Source of the DNA: Ornithinibacillus bavariensis
GTDB lineage: Bacteria > Bacillota > Bacilli > Bacillales > Amphibacillaceae
Length of the DNA stretch: 64,000 nt
Assembly: GCF_018333235.1 (NCBI RefSeq)
Contig: NZ_BORP01000001.1
Location: 868,001-932,000 of the forward strand
Direction of reading: 5' to 3'
Position 1 is the stretch's first letter. Each line of letters opens with the position of its first letter. Shown piece after piece: positions 52,983-62,045 of the stretch. A model generated the notes under the pieces. It did no database searches and was not told the origin of the DNA. It saw only the letters and a program-made list of their open reading frames with translations. The position numbers and the translations under genes were made by a program.

Positions 52983-53297
52983 ATTCCGAATAATTCAGCA
53001 ATATCATTTGTTATAATATGAATAATAAATTAATGCGTTGTAACAGTGTTTCATACTTGAAATAATACTCAAAATGAAATATGGACCATTCTTTTAGTAT
53101 CAAACCCTCCAGTCAACTTCTTTGTCAGGCAATGAGAAGGTAGCGATTTGAACAAGTTGTCTAGTCATTGAATTCTTTCTAAAGGAAGTAAATTAATGGA
53201 AACAATTCGAGTGATCTAAAAAATTGGGAATTATCAATTATGTGTGAATGTAAATAGGTGGAACTAAAAATATTGAATAAAGAATGGAGTATAGGGT

Positions 53298-54740
53298 ATG
53301 CGTAAAAAACAGCGAAGTATTATTCTTCTTATAACAATTATTTGCTTGCAAATGTGGAATCTTCCTCTATCAGCTCATGCTGCTAGTCCTCTTAATACGG
53401 ATAATATTGATGTATTTATTAATAATTATCTCGAACGCAATGGACTACCCGGCGCATCCATTGTTGTTGTAAAAGACGGTAAATTAGTATATGAGAAAGG
53501 ATATGGTCACGATTCTGAAGGAAAACCTATTACAGAAAAGTCGTTAATGAGAATCGGTTCCGCATCTAAATCATTTACTGCATTTGCTGTTTTACAACTT
53601 GTTGATGAAGGCAAAATCCAACTGGATGAATCAGTAATTAATTATTTGCCCGAGGTAAAAATCGATGATTCAAGATGGAATAAGGTTACAATACGTCAAC
53701 TATTAAGCCACACATCAGGACTTCCAAACCCAGTTATTGTTCCACCAGCAAGTAACTTAAAGGAGGGTGTGGAACGTTTGAATGATTGGCAGTTACACGC
53801 AAACCCAGGAGAGAAATATTATTATAGTAATGGGAATTATTGGGTCTTAGCACTTTTGGTTGAGGAAGTAAGTGGAATAGAATTCTCTCAATACTTAGAA
53901 CAAAAGGTATTCTCACCATTAGGAATGAATGATTCACTCACTACTGGTAATTCTAGAGACTTTGTACAAGGACTACCTAAGGGATATGTAACTGCATATG
54001 GAATTGCAGTACCCTGGACAGAGCTTGAAGCGATGAATATGGGGGCTGGAAGTATTATTTCAACAGCATCAGATATGGGGAAATGGCTATCCATGCAAAC
54101 GAACCAGGGGAAGTCTAGAACAGGAGAGCAATTACTATCAACAAAATTATTGAAAGAATCCTATTCGCCGCAGCCAGTAACCAATAAATACGGGCTAGGT
54201 TGGGAGCTAAGTTCACCTGATGTAAAGCCAGCACGCATTTCACATAGCGGAGTGGAAACGACGTATCAAACGCAACAAGACATCATACCAAGTAGTGGCT
54301 ATGCCGTTGCAGTTATGCTAAATAGTTTTACCCCTACATTTGAGCATGCTTATGAGATTAGTTCGGGTATTATCCAATTAACCGAGGGACAAGAACCTGA
54401 ATTAAAAGCACCGGTATCTAAAATAATCGATTTATCCCTTGGAGTTATCACAGTGATTTACTTGATTTTAGGAATTAGAGGGATACTGCGTAGTAAAAAT
54501 TGGTCGGATAAACGTAAGAATAATTCTCCTTGGAGGTTTTATTTACGCCTAATCCCACAGCTTGTGCCTGTTGTTGGAATCGGATGGTTATTCTTCATTG
54601 TTCCATCACTGGAGGATAATAGTTCAACGATAGTAGATGCATTTGGACTTTGGCCAGCTGCTATGGTATTATTGGCTATTGTTTTCATTATTGGATTAGT
54701 TCTTATCATCTCGAGAATTTATTATCGAAAAAAAGGGTAA
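53298..54740 (+). CDS. Membrane serine hydrolase of the beta-lactamase/PBP4 family
   Basis: This 480-residue class C beta-lactamase-like protein has a signal peptide (to about residue 28). The SxxK motif is SASK at S88-K91, the YxN motif is YYYSNGNYW near 178, and an HSG motif (HSGVE) lies near 320. Three hydrophobic segments near residues 386-404, 418-440 and 452-474 anchor the C-terminus. Proteins of this plan include D-amino-acid esterases and FmtA-like or PBP-like enzymes. A true beta-lactamase role is not indicated. The ATG follows a weak AGAATGGAG site. Confidence 0.85.
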   Translation: MRKKQRSIILLITIICLQMWNLPLSAHAASPLNTDNIDVFINNYLERNGLPGASIVVVKDGKLVYEKGYGHDSEGKPITEKSLMRIGSASKSFTAFAVLQLVDEGKIQLDESVINYLPEVKIDDSRWNKVTIRQLLSHTSGLPNPVIVPPASNLKEGVERLNDWQLHANPGEKYYYSNGNYWVLALLVEEVSGIEFSQYLEQKVFSPLGMNDSLTTGNSRDFVQGLPKGYVTAYGIAVPWTELEAMNMGAGSIISTASDMGKWLSMQTNQGKSRTGEQLLSTKLLKESYSPQPVTNKYGLGWELSSPDVKPARISHSGVETTYQTQQDIIPSSGYAVAVMLNSFTPTFEHAYEISSGIIQLTEGQEPELKAPVSKIIDLSLGVITVIYLILGIRGILRSKNWSDKRKNNSPWRFYLRLIPQLVPVVGIGWLFFIVPSLEDNSSTIVDAFGLWPAAMVLLAIVFIIGLVLIISRIYYRKKG

Positions 54741-54943
54741 AAAAATTTAGTAACATACTTTTGTAGTGTTTACGAACTTCATAGTTAGTAAAGTTAAATG
54801 TAAAAGGGATAATAAATTTTATTCTATTTCACTATATCGTCCTATGGTCTTGGAACATAAAACGCTATTACCCTTTGACTATTACGAAATGACAATATAT
54901 AATGAATAAGGAATTTATAAATGTTAAGGAGGATTATTAAAAA

Positions 54944-54988
54944 ATGATGTGTGCAGGTAGACTACGATTCCCGACTTTGAACCAGTAA
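54944..54988 (+). CDS. ErmD-type leader peptide (macrolide-sensing upstream ORF)
   Basis: This 14-codon frame reads MMCAGRLRFPTLNQ after AAGGAGG (54926-54932). The ErmDL peptide of ermD/ermK is MTHSMRLRFPTLNQ, as I recall it, so the last nine residues are identical. In ErmDL the Arg-Leu-Arg segment makes the ribosome stall when a macrolide is bound, and this switches the downstream RNA folds. The codon overlap with the first terminator arm (from 54956) suits the same mechanism. The gene that follows is not erm but an RlmA-type methyltransferase. Confidence 0.85.
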   Translation: MMCAGRLRFPTLNQ

Positions 54989-55052
54989 TTGAATACGGTC
55001 AAAGGCTCTGCTTGGGTATGCAGAGTAAACGGGATTAGTCTGTCCTTTTTTA
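54956..55052 (+). terminator. Attenuator T1 within the ErmD-type leader
   Basis: GGTAGACTA...CCCG (from 54956) pairs with CGGGATTAGTCT...CC (to 55044), followed by TTTTTT. An inner CTCTGC/GCAGAG hairpin lies at 55006-55025. CTTTGAACC at the leader end can pair instead with GGTCAAAG at about 54997-55004, which offers a rival fold. The 5' arm is inside the leader peptide frame, so ribosome position decides the outcome. Confidence 0.75.
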
Positions 55053-55180
55053 ATAATCTTCATTTCATATATGTGAAATAGTTCTTCACCATTTTCAGGC
55101 AATTTGTTACCTTACTTAATTATCTTTTAAAGTGGGTCCGGATTAGCTAAGTATATATGTGGAGAATATGTAATGTAGTG

Positions 55181-55212
55181 AAAGGCAGCTTTTCTGCCTT
55201 TCTTTATTTTTG
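55181..55212 (+). terminator. Attenuator T2
   Basis: AAAGGCAG pairs with CTGCCTTT over a 5-base loop, followed by a T-rich tail. It stands alone between the leader and the methyltransferase gene. Confidence 0.75.
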
Positions 55213-55317
55213 TCTAAATTAGCTTTTCTAAGGTCTTTCGAAGGTAGGTATATTGCTGCCTTCTTTTAAAAATCTTCTAACAGAATAAGGATGGGGTTCT
55301 TCCCTTTACTCTCAGGT

Positions 55318-55343
55318 CACAAGCAGATGCTTGTGATTTTTTT
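55318..55343 (+). terminator. Attenuator T3 just upstream of the methyltransferase
   Basis: CACAAGC pairs with GCTTGTG across 4 bases, followed by ATTTTTTT. The ribosome binding site AAGGAG begins about 7 bases after the T run, so transcription must read through it to express the gene. Confidence 0.8.
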
Positions 55344-55363
55344 ATTTGAAAAGGAGATTAGCT

Positions 55364-56257
55364 ATGACCAATAAAGAAAAAAGTGCTGAAATGGTTAGTA
55401 AATTTGTTCATGTATTACGTTGTTCAATTTGTAACATGCCTATGGAGGTTATGGATTTAAAGAGTCTCGTTTGTTTAAATGAACATACGTTTGATCTAGC
55501 GAAACAGGGCTATATAAACTTGTTGACTCGTTCTGTAAATAGTCATTATGACAAAGAATTATTTAAAGCAAGAAAAAGTGTAATTAAGGAAAGTGATTTA
55601 TTTTCTCTCCTTCACGAGAAAATACTAGAAATTATTAAGGAATATTTAGAAGACTCAATGAGTGAAATCATGTTTTTTGATGCGGGCTGTGGTGAGGGTT
55701 CACATTTACAAAAAATAATAGATAATGCTGAAAATCTAGCCGTTACAGGAATTGGATTAGATATTTCAAAAGATGGTATAAAAATGGCAGCAAGTAATTA
55801 TAAAGAATCCATATGGCTTGTTGGTGATTTAGCAAACTCACCTTTAGCTGACCAATCGTGCCATGTTATTTTAAATATCTTATCTCCTGCAAATTATAAA
55901 GAATTCCAAAGGATTTTAGTTTCAGATGGTATCGTTCTTAAGATTGTTCCTCGTTCTCATTATCTAAAAGAATTAAGAGAAGCGTTGTTCAATAATACAG
56001 ATAAAAAGTCTTATAAAAATGATAAAACAGTCGCACTGTTCAATAATCATTTCCATCTACTAGATGTGATTAATCTCAAGTATACCAAGAAGTTAACACA
56101 AACAGCACTAATTCATTTAGTACAAATGTCTCCCTTAGCTTGGAATACAAGTAAAAGGGATATGAATCGAATCATAAATCAAGGTATTTCTGCTGTTACT
56201 GTGGATCTAGATATTTTAATAGGAATAAACAAGAAGACGAAAGGGGACAGATACTAA
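55364..56257 (+). CDS. RlmA/TlrB-type 23S rRNA (guanine-N1) methyltransferase
   Basis: This 297-residue protein has an N-terminal zinc finger (VLRCSICNMPM ... LVCLNEHTFDLAKQGYINLLT) and a SAM-binding domain (MFFDAGCGEGSHLQKII). It ends with a MAWNT-like segment (SPLAWN). This layout identifies RlmA-type enzymes that methylate G745 or G748 in 23S rRNA; the G748 enzyme TlrB protects against mycinosyl macrolides such as tylosin. Which base it uses cannot be told from the sequence. ATG at 55364 follows AAGGAG. The stop overlaps the ABC-F start by one base (TAATG), so they are co-expressed. Confidence 0.88.
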   Translation: MTNKEKSAEMVSKFVHVLRCSICNMPMEVMDLKSLVCLNEHTFDLAKQGYINLLTRSVNSHYDKELFKARKSVIKESDLFSLLHEKILEIIKEYLEDSMSEIMFFDAGCGEGSHLQKIIDNAENLAVTGIGLDISKDGIKMAASNYKESIWLVGDLANSPLADQSCHVILNILSPANYKEFQRILVSDGIVLKIVPRSHYLKELREALFNNTDKKSYKNDKTVALFNNHFHLLDVINLKYTKKLTQTALIHLVQMSPLAWNTSKRDMNRIINQGISAVTVDLDILIGINKKTKGDRY

Positions 56258-57720
56258 TGGAAAATGTATGTATAGAAATGGAAAATATTGAAGTGACTTT
56301 TTTAGATAGAGTAGTATTAACTATCCCACAACTCTCTGTTCACCAGTTTGACCGAATTGGTATTGTTGGTAAGAACGGAGCAGGTAAAAGTACCTTGTTG
56401 AAACTTATGGATGGCCAATTAAAGCCAGATAAAGGGCGAGTGAAACGATTTATAGACTTTGCCTATTTTGATCAACTAACAAGGTCACAAGAAACTGAAG
56501 TAGATTACGAGCTTAAAGGCAAACTGGCAATCCCAGAAACGGATATTGGAAATTTTAGTGGTGGCGAACAGACGAGGCTAAAATTAGCCCAACTATTCTC
56601 AAATTATCATGAAGGATTATTAATCGATGAACCAACAACCCATCTTGATGACGAAGGTATTCGATTTTTTATCGATGAATTAACATATTACTACGGTGCT
56701 CTCATACTTGTAAGTCATGACAGGTATGTATTAGATAAACTTGTGACGAAGATATGGGAAGTAGCGAATGGAATTGTAACCGAATATACAGGCAATTATT
56801 CTGATTATGCAGCTCAAAAAGAACTTCAGAAAAAACAGCAGCAGGATCTACATGAAAAGTATGTTAAAGAGAAGTCACGTCTAACGAAAGCTGCTGAAGA
56901 AAAAATGAAGAAGGCAGAAAAAATTACACAGGCAAACGGTCATATGTCCAAAAAAGAAACAAAAGCAAAGGCAAACAAAATGTTCATGACGAAGTCCAAG
57001 GATACAAGTCAAAAAGCAGTTCAACGAGCAGCAAAAGCAATCGAACAAAGAGTGGAACAACTTGAAGTGGTAGAGGCACCTAGAGAAGATAAACGCATTC
57101 GATTTCAGCAGTCCAGTGCTCTTCAATTACACAATAAATTTCCGATCATGGCAGATCGGTTAACGCTAAAGGTAGGGGAGAATACGCTTCTCGATACATC
57201 AAGCTTTCAATTTCCATTAGGCAAGACCATTGCTATCACAGGTAAAAATGGCTCAGGTAAAACTACGTTGCTTCGCTATATCCTACTGAGGGGGAAGGAG
57301 ATAACTATTTCACCTAAGGCTGTTTTTGGTATTTATGAACAAATGGATTATCAGTTTACCAAAGAAGAAACGGTACTGGAATATATGAAAGAAAGAAGTG
57401 ATTACGATGAGAGTAAGATTCGTTCTGTCTTGCATTCCATGAGTTTTACAGGAAATGATTTAAAAAAGGATGTTCGTAACTTAAGCGGTGGAGAAGCAGT
57501 ACGTCTCGTATTGTGTCAACTATTTTTAGGAAGATACAATATTCTTATTTTGGATGAGCCGACAAACTTTCTTGATGTATTTTGTATTGAAGCGTTGGAA
57601 CGATTCATTAAAGCGTATGAAGGCACTATTCTCCTAGTGTCACATGATCGTAGCTTTCTTGATAAAGTTGCTGACTATATTTATGTGATATCCGATAAAA
57701 AGTTAGTATTATCAAGCTAA
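56257..57720 (+). CDS. ABC-F ribosomal protection protein (antibiotic-resistance type)
   Basis: This 487-residue protein has two ABC domains and no membrane segment. NBD1 has GKNGAGKST (about residues 37-45), signature FSGGEQTRL and LLIDEPTTHLD. NBD2 has GKNGSGKTT, signature LSGGEAVRL and LILDEPTNFLD. The Lys/Glu-rich linker between them (about 190-275) is long, as in the Vga/Lsa/Msr/VmlR resistance ABC-Fs. These proteins displace antibiotics from the ribosomal exit tunnel or peptidyl-transferase centre. It shares the attenuated leader and a one-base overlap with the methyltransferase, which supports a resistance role. The drug class is not certain. Confidence 0.9.
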   Translation: MENVCIEMENIEVTFLDRVVLTIPQLSVHQFDRIGIVGKNGAGKSTLLKLMDGQLKPDKGRVKRFIDFAYFDQLTRSQETEVDYELKGKLAIPETDIGNFSGGEQTRLKLAQLFSNYHEGLLIDEPTTHLDDEGIRFFIDELTYYYGALILVSHDRYVLDKLVTKIWEVANGIVTEYTGNYSDYAAQKELQKKQQQDLHEKYVKEKSRLTKAAEEKMKKAEKITQANGHMSKKETKAKANKMFMTKSKDTSQKAVQRAAKAIEQRVEQLEVVEAPREDKRIRFQQSSALQLHNKFPIMADRLTLKVGENTLLDTSSFQFPLGKTIAITGKNGSGKTTLLRYILLRGKEITISPKAVFGIYEQMDYQFTKEETVLEYMKERSDYDESKIRSVLHSMSFTGNDLKKDVRNLSGGEAVRLVLCQLFLGRYNILILDEPTNFLDVFCIEALERFIKAYEGTILLVSHDRSFLDKVADYIYVISDKKLVLSS

Positions 57721-57928
57721 TGTTAATACGATGAACAGGTATAGTCTACTCTTTTCTTCGAACTCCAAAAAAAATAGGCATGCTAATATTTAGCATGGAA
57801 ATGAGGGAAGGGAGGTGTTACTATAATAAATGAAGGAGTGGTACACATGATGTATGACTCCTTTCTTACATAAAGTTAGAGTCTTTATAATACCAGTCGT
57901 TGTTTCTTCTTGTAATGGAGGTGTAAAT

Positions 57929-58270
57929 TTGGATAAGAACTCATTACTTAGATTGCTTGGAATCATTATAGCTTTAATATTTGGCTACTTTATTCTAACT
58001 CATATTTCATTTGAGCAGGAGGAGGAATTTGGTAATTTTCCTATTCCAAAGGGTGCCAAAGTAATCAAAGAAGAGAAAAACTTTATAGCATATAGTTGGT
58101 CGAAGGCATCTGAAGAAGATGGTATTCCTAAAAGATATCAGAAAGAGTTGGAAAAAGAAGGATGGGAGATTGATTGGAGTGAAGGCGCTGGAACTATTTA
58201 TAAGAAAAATAATATAAGGGTACTCTTGATTTGTTCAACAAGATACTTATCAATTAGCCTAGCTAAATAA
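57929..58270 (+). CDS. Small membrane-anchored protein of unknown function
   Basis: This 113-residue protein has an N-terminal helix (LLRLLGIIIALIFGYFILTHI, about residues 6-26). A soluble part with FPIPKGAKVIKEEKNFIAYSWSKASEEDGIPKRYQKELEKEGWE follows. I do not recognise a named family, though the FPIPK...YSWSKASEE...RY pattern looks conserved-type. TTG at 57929 follows GGAGG; the open frame upstream has no site. It lies between the ABC-F gene and the erm remnant, so it is part of the inserted segment if that model is right. Confidence 0.75.
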   Translation: MDKNSLLRLLGIIIALIFGYFILTHISFEQEEEFGNFPIPKGAKVIKEEKNFIAYSWSKASEEDGIPKRYQKELEKEGWEIDWSEGAGTIYKKNNIRVLLICSTRYLSISLAK

Positions 58271-58285
58271 TAGAGTCTTCAACGT

Positions 58286-58712
58286 GCGATTATTATTATG
58301 GAAAAGGAGCAGCCAAACGATTTACATCCAAATCAGTTAAAGATTGGTATGTGATGGCTTGGAGAATGTGGTTTGACATAAGAGTCGAAAAAGGAATTTC
58401 GAGAGATAATTATTCGCCACCACCAAGAGTTGACACAGCAATGATTTCCATAGTGAGAAAGAAGCAGCCACTAGTTTCTTATAAAAATGTGAAAACGTTG
58501 CAAGGTTATTATCATACGGATTGAAATATCCTACCCTGCCAGTTAATAATTTCTTAAGAAGTATTTTTACTGCACCACAAGCGAAAAAAGTTAGGGCCGA
58601 AATTAATGTTGTGCCTGAGCAAACAGTGAATAGTCTTAATGAAGAACATTGGTCAACGATATGCAATACTATGGTCCAATATGTGCCACCTTACTTATGG
58701 CCGAGAAAATAA
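58286..58712 (+). pseudogene. erm: 3' half of an erm 23S rRNA adenine dimethyltransferase gene (ErmD-like)
   Basis: Frame one reads YYYGKGAAKRFTSKSVKDWYVMAWRMWFDIRV ... NYSPPPRVDTAMISIVRKKQPLVSYKNV. This matches the Erm stretch AAKRF ... WRMWFD ... FSPPPRVDxAI. After a stop and frame change near 58521, LKYPTLPVNNFLRSIFTAPQAKKVRAEI ... SLNEEHWSTICNTMVQYVPPYLWPRK completes an Erm C-terminus. The N-terminal SAM-binding half is absent. Erm dimethylates A2058 for macrolide resistance. It is clearly inactive here. Confidence 0.85.
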
Positions 58713-58973
58713 GGGATATAGTTTGTAAATTTTTTTAACTACAAATTTGTTATTAAATGAAAGGGGGAAAATAAATAATAAAAATTGACGTGAATTTAAT
58801 TTCAAAGTTAATTAATAGTCAATTTGATAACGTAACAGAATGATAGAGTTTAATAATTCGAACTAGTATGGATTGTATGGTCCCGCATTTGCTTGACTAA
58901 GGAATAATGATGAGTTGAAATAAAACAATAAAAAGAAATTCGAGCAGTCATGGAATAGAAATTCGCAATTTTA

Positions 58974-59024
58974 AAAGACATCACATTTGTGTCCATTTTG
59001 TAAAACACAAATGTGATGTCTTTA
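58974..59024 (+). terminator. Strong Rho-independent terminator after the resistance locus
   Basis: AAAGACATCACATTTGTG pairs with CACAAATGTGATGTCTTT over a 13-base loop. It is the only clear feature in the 540-base gap before the next gene; the rest shows no gene. Confidence 0.85.
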
Positions 59025-59253
59025 CACGTTTTTACAACGTTCCTTATCTAAGTGATTTATGAAAATTCCATTCTATTTTTGCTAAATTTTTCATTATAAA
59101 TAGTGTTTTTATTAATAATGATCCTACTCTAGTAAAAATTTTGCTTAACAAAAGAACAATCCTGGCATCATATTTAACAACTGCCTGAATTGATTATAAT
59201 TTACAAAATAGTTGTATGAATAGTATAATTATGAACTTAAAGGGGGAATTAAT

Positions 59254-60453
59254 ATGTTAAAGAGAGCAATAGCAGTTTGCGTAATCATAGGATTGTTAGC
59301 AGGCTGCAGTTCGCCAAACACAGAAAAAGAAAAAGATACAGGGAACAAAGTAGATGAAGTAGAGAAAGTAGACAAAGAAGCATTGGAAAAGGAACAAAAT
59401 GGTGCTAGAAATTATTTTGAAGAAATGCTAACAGCGGTGGAAAATAATGATAAAACAAAATTTATGTCCTATCAAGATGAATCCAATGAGTTATTCTACA
59501 AGGAACAAGAAGTTTGGGTGAAGGAGTTAATACAAAGGAAAAATGAAGGCTGGGAGATTTCTGTCGGGATTAATAATATAACCCTGGAATCATTGGATCA
59601 CGGAAGCTTAGAGTTAAAAATTAATATGAAGTTAAACGATGAAGATATCAGTAATCATATTACATATCCGATTAATAAAATAGATGGAAAGTGGAAAGTA
59701 AATGATCTTGCTTTTAAGAAAATAGTAGATGGACCAATAAATCTCTACTATCTTCCTTTCATAGAGAATGACGCAGAAGTTATACTAGCGGATATAAAGG
59801 ATCTAGTTAATTTATACACCGAAACATTTGGGTGGGAGCCTGAGGAGTTAAATATTAAGCTTTATACATCGCTTGAAGAAATTTCAGCTTCCACCGGATG
59901 GCCACATCTATACGGGGTTGCTGTTCCATTTATTTCACTTAAATTTTTGGTTCAAGGAAGTTACTCCGAATCAACGTATTCATTGATGAAACACGAAATA
60001 GTGCACATGATGTTTTCAGATCTTGCAAACGACAATACCCCTACCTTTTTACAGGAAGGTCTAGCGACTTTTGTTTCAACAGCAGTAACGAAAGATAATT
60101 CTGGAAAACCACAATTGGATTTTTCAAAAATAGCTGAAAGAGAATCTATAATTTTAGAAAATATGGAAGAAATAAAACCTATAGATAATCTAAAAGACCT
60201 AAATTATACAGATGATGATGTTGATATTTATGGGATGGGTTTTTTAATAACAGATTATTTAATACAAACAAACGGAATTGAAAAATATGTAGATATGACA
60301 AAAATCCTGAAGAAAGACGAAGTCGTAGATAGTGATAATCCAGATCGAGAAAAAATCGTGTTTGAACGAGCTATTCAAGCTTTGGAAGAAACCTATGGTT
60401 CCTTAGAAGAATTGTCAAGTGGGTATGTAGATTATTTTAATAATAAGCAATAG
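59254..60453 (+). CDS. Lipoprotein with gluzincin-type metallopeptidase domain (peptidase MA-like)
   Basis: This 399-residue protein has a lipobox LLAGC at residues 14-18. An acidic linker and an NTF2-like region follow. Then comes the zinc site HEIVH at H247-H251 with MMFSDLANDNTPTFLQEGLATFVS after it. The third ligand is probably the Glu in LQEGLA, the gluzincin pattern of the peptidase MA family. It is anchored outside the membrane. The substrate is unknown. The ATG follows AAGGGGG, and a TATAAT-like box is about 25 bases upstream. Confidence 0.88.
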   Translation: MLKRAIAVCVIIGLLAGCSSPNTEKEKDTGNKVDEVEKVDKEALEKEQNGARNYFEEMLTAVENNDKTKFMSYQDESNELFYKEQEVWVKELIQRKNEGWEISVGINNITLESLDHGSLELKINMKLNDEDISNHITYPINKIDGKWKVNDLAFKKIVDGPINLYYLPFIENDAEVILADIKDLVNLYTETFGWEPEELNIKLYTSLEEISASTGWPHLYGVAVPFISLKFLVQGSYSESTYSLMKHEIVHMMFSDLANDNTPTFLQEGLATFVSTAVTKDNSGKPQLDFSKIAERESIILENMEEIKPIDNLKDLNYTDDDVDIYGMGFLITDYLIQTNGIEKYVDMTKILKKDEVVDSDNPDREKIVFERAIQALEETYGSLEELSSGYVDYFNNKQ

Positions 60454-60490
60454 AGCAAAGAAGCTAGAAAAAGAACTCTATTAATTATAA

Positions 60491-60536
60491 CAAAACGTGA
60501 TACCATCCTTTAAAAAGGTGAGGTATCACGTTTTTA
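60491..60536 (+). terminator. Rho-independent terminator of the lipoprotein gene
   Basis: AAAACGTGATACC pairs with GGTATCACGTTTT over a 16-base loop containing a smaller CCTTT/AAAGG hairpin, followed by Ts. Confidence 0.9.
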
Positions 60537-60935
60537 TTGTTTTCTTATATGGCAAATAGGAGAGTAATGCTGAAGATAGTTGCTCGAATTTAACTATTAT
60601 AAATCTATTTAAAGATGAATCAAATGGGAGAATAGTATTAGGACATATACTCACTAGCAATGAAGCATAAGTTGACTAGGTGAGCATATTTTATATCAGC
60701 TGCACAACTAAATAGTTATATAAAATTGTATTAACTCAAAATATATTACATTGAAGGTTTATAAAAACAGTGGGAAGTAATGCTTTGACATAAGAATTTT
60801 ACAATGTCCAAAATAGATGTTCTTACTATAGATAGCTTCTCTGTTAAAAGTATAAGAAGTAATCCATACTACTAATAATATTCATGTAATTTAATCATGG
60901 ATACAGCATAAAGCTAGAATCTGGGAGGGACCTAC
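60537..60935. other. Intergenic region, no supported gene
   Basis: About 400 A+T-rich bases. A short coding-like string (INLFKDESNGRIVLGHILTSNEA) near 60600-60670 has no start or known family. Nothing else was recognised. Confidence 0.5.
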
Positions 60936-61730
60936 ATGGATCTGAATTTAAAAGGAAAAACGACACTAGTTACCGGCTCAACATCTGGAATTGGAAAAGC
61001 GATCGCCATGTCATTAGTCGCAGAAGGTGCAACTGTACTTATTAATGGACGTCGTGAAGAAAAAATTAATCAAACAATAAAAGAAATCCAAGCAAAATAT
61101 CCTCATGCTAATCTTCAGTCAGTAGTAGCTGATCTAGGAACAGAACAAGGGTGCCAAAAGGTAATTGAGCAATACGCTGAATTAGACATTCTTGTAAACA
61201 ATTTGGGAATCTTTGAGCCCATTGAATATTTTGCTATTCCAGATGAAGATTGGTTTAAGTTTTTTGAGACCAATATCATGAGTGGCGTTCGCCTTACTCG
61301 CTGGTACCTAAAACAAATGATTCGAAAAGGAGAAGGCAGAGTCATCTTTATCGCTAGCGAGGCAGCAATCATGCCATCTTTAGAAATGGCACATTATAGT
61401 GCGACTAAAACGATGCAGCTCTCACTCTCTCGCAGTTTAGCGGAGTTAACCAAAGGAACAAACGTGACTGTCAATACTGTTATGCCTGGTTCCACATTAA
61501 CAGAAGGAGTCGAATCGATGTTAAATAGCCTTTATCCAAATGAGAAATTAACAATGGAAGAGGCTGAAAAGCGATTTATGAAAGAAAATAGACCAACCTC
61601 CATTATTCAAAGGCTTATTCGGCCAGAAGAAATTGCCTATCTTGTAACATACTTAAGTAGTCCTCTTTCATCCGCTATTAATGGCTCCGCATTACGAATA
61701 GATGGGGGATTAGTACGCAGCGTTTTTTAA
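60936..61730 (+). CDS. SDR-family oxidoreductase
   Basis: This 264-residue classical short-chain dehydrogenase has the loop TGSTSGIGKAIAMSL (residues 14-28), LVNNLGIFEP, the serine in VIFIASEAA, and the catalytic Tyr/Lys in HYSATKTMQLSLSRSLAE. NTVMPGST and the C-terminal INGSALRIDGGLVRS match. It uses NAD(P)H; the substrate is unknown. GGGAGG precedes the ATG. It is a single gene with no clear operon partner. Confidence 0.92.
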   Translation: MDLNLKGKTTLVTGSTSGIGKAIAMSLVAEGATVLINGRREEKINQTIKEIQAKYPHANLQSVVADLGTEQGCQKVIEQYAELDILVNNLGIFEPIEYFAIPDEDWFKFFETNIMSGVRLTRWYLKQMIRKGEGRVIFIASEAAIMPSLEMAHYSATKTMQLSLSRSLAELTKGTNVTVNTVMPGSTLTEGVESMLNSLYPNEKLTMEEAEKRFMKENRPTSIIQRLIRPEEIAYLVTYLSSPLSSAINGSALRIDGGLVRSVF

Positions 61731-62045
61731 TTACTAAAGTAATGTATATCTACTAATCGTCCAATGCTAAAGTATCATAGAGAAATTTATTTTGTTAGGG
61801 ATAGTCACCTGAAAATATGGAGTTGAAGCGATACTTAAGCTTGTTCAAATTCCGTCAATACAATTGGACCTATCAACCACTTATTCGATATAGGCTCGCG
61901 AGTAAATTAATAACAGGGGGAACAAAATAAATAATATAGGACTTTTGAAAATGTAACCTTCCATGCTTAGATGGAAATTAAAACCTGTGATTTTAGATTG
62001 AAATCAGTTGATACTATGCAAAAGAACATCAGCAGGAGGGTCTTG
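61731..62045. other. Intergenic region, no supported gene
   Basis: About 315 bases upstream of the LysM-GH18 gene. The frame of that gene is open from 61971 but lacks a site, so it is not counted as coding. No RNA motif or terminator was recognised. Confidence 0.5.

Noticed and set aside
53298-54740. Beta-lactamase resistance gene
   Set aside because: The C-terminal membrane helices and overall plan suit an FmtA/PBP4-like serine hydrolase; nothing shows drug hydrolysis.
57779-57798. CATGCTAA/TTAGCATG hairpin after the ABC-F gene
   Set aside because: No T run follows, so it is not called a terminator; it may be chance.
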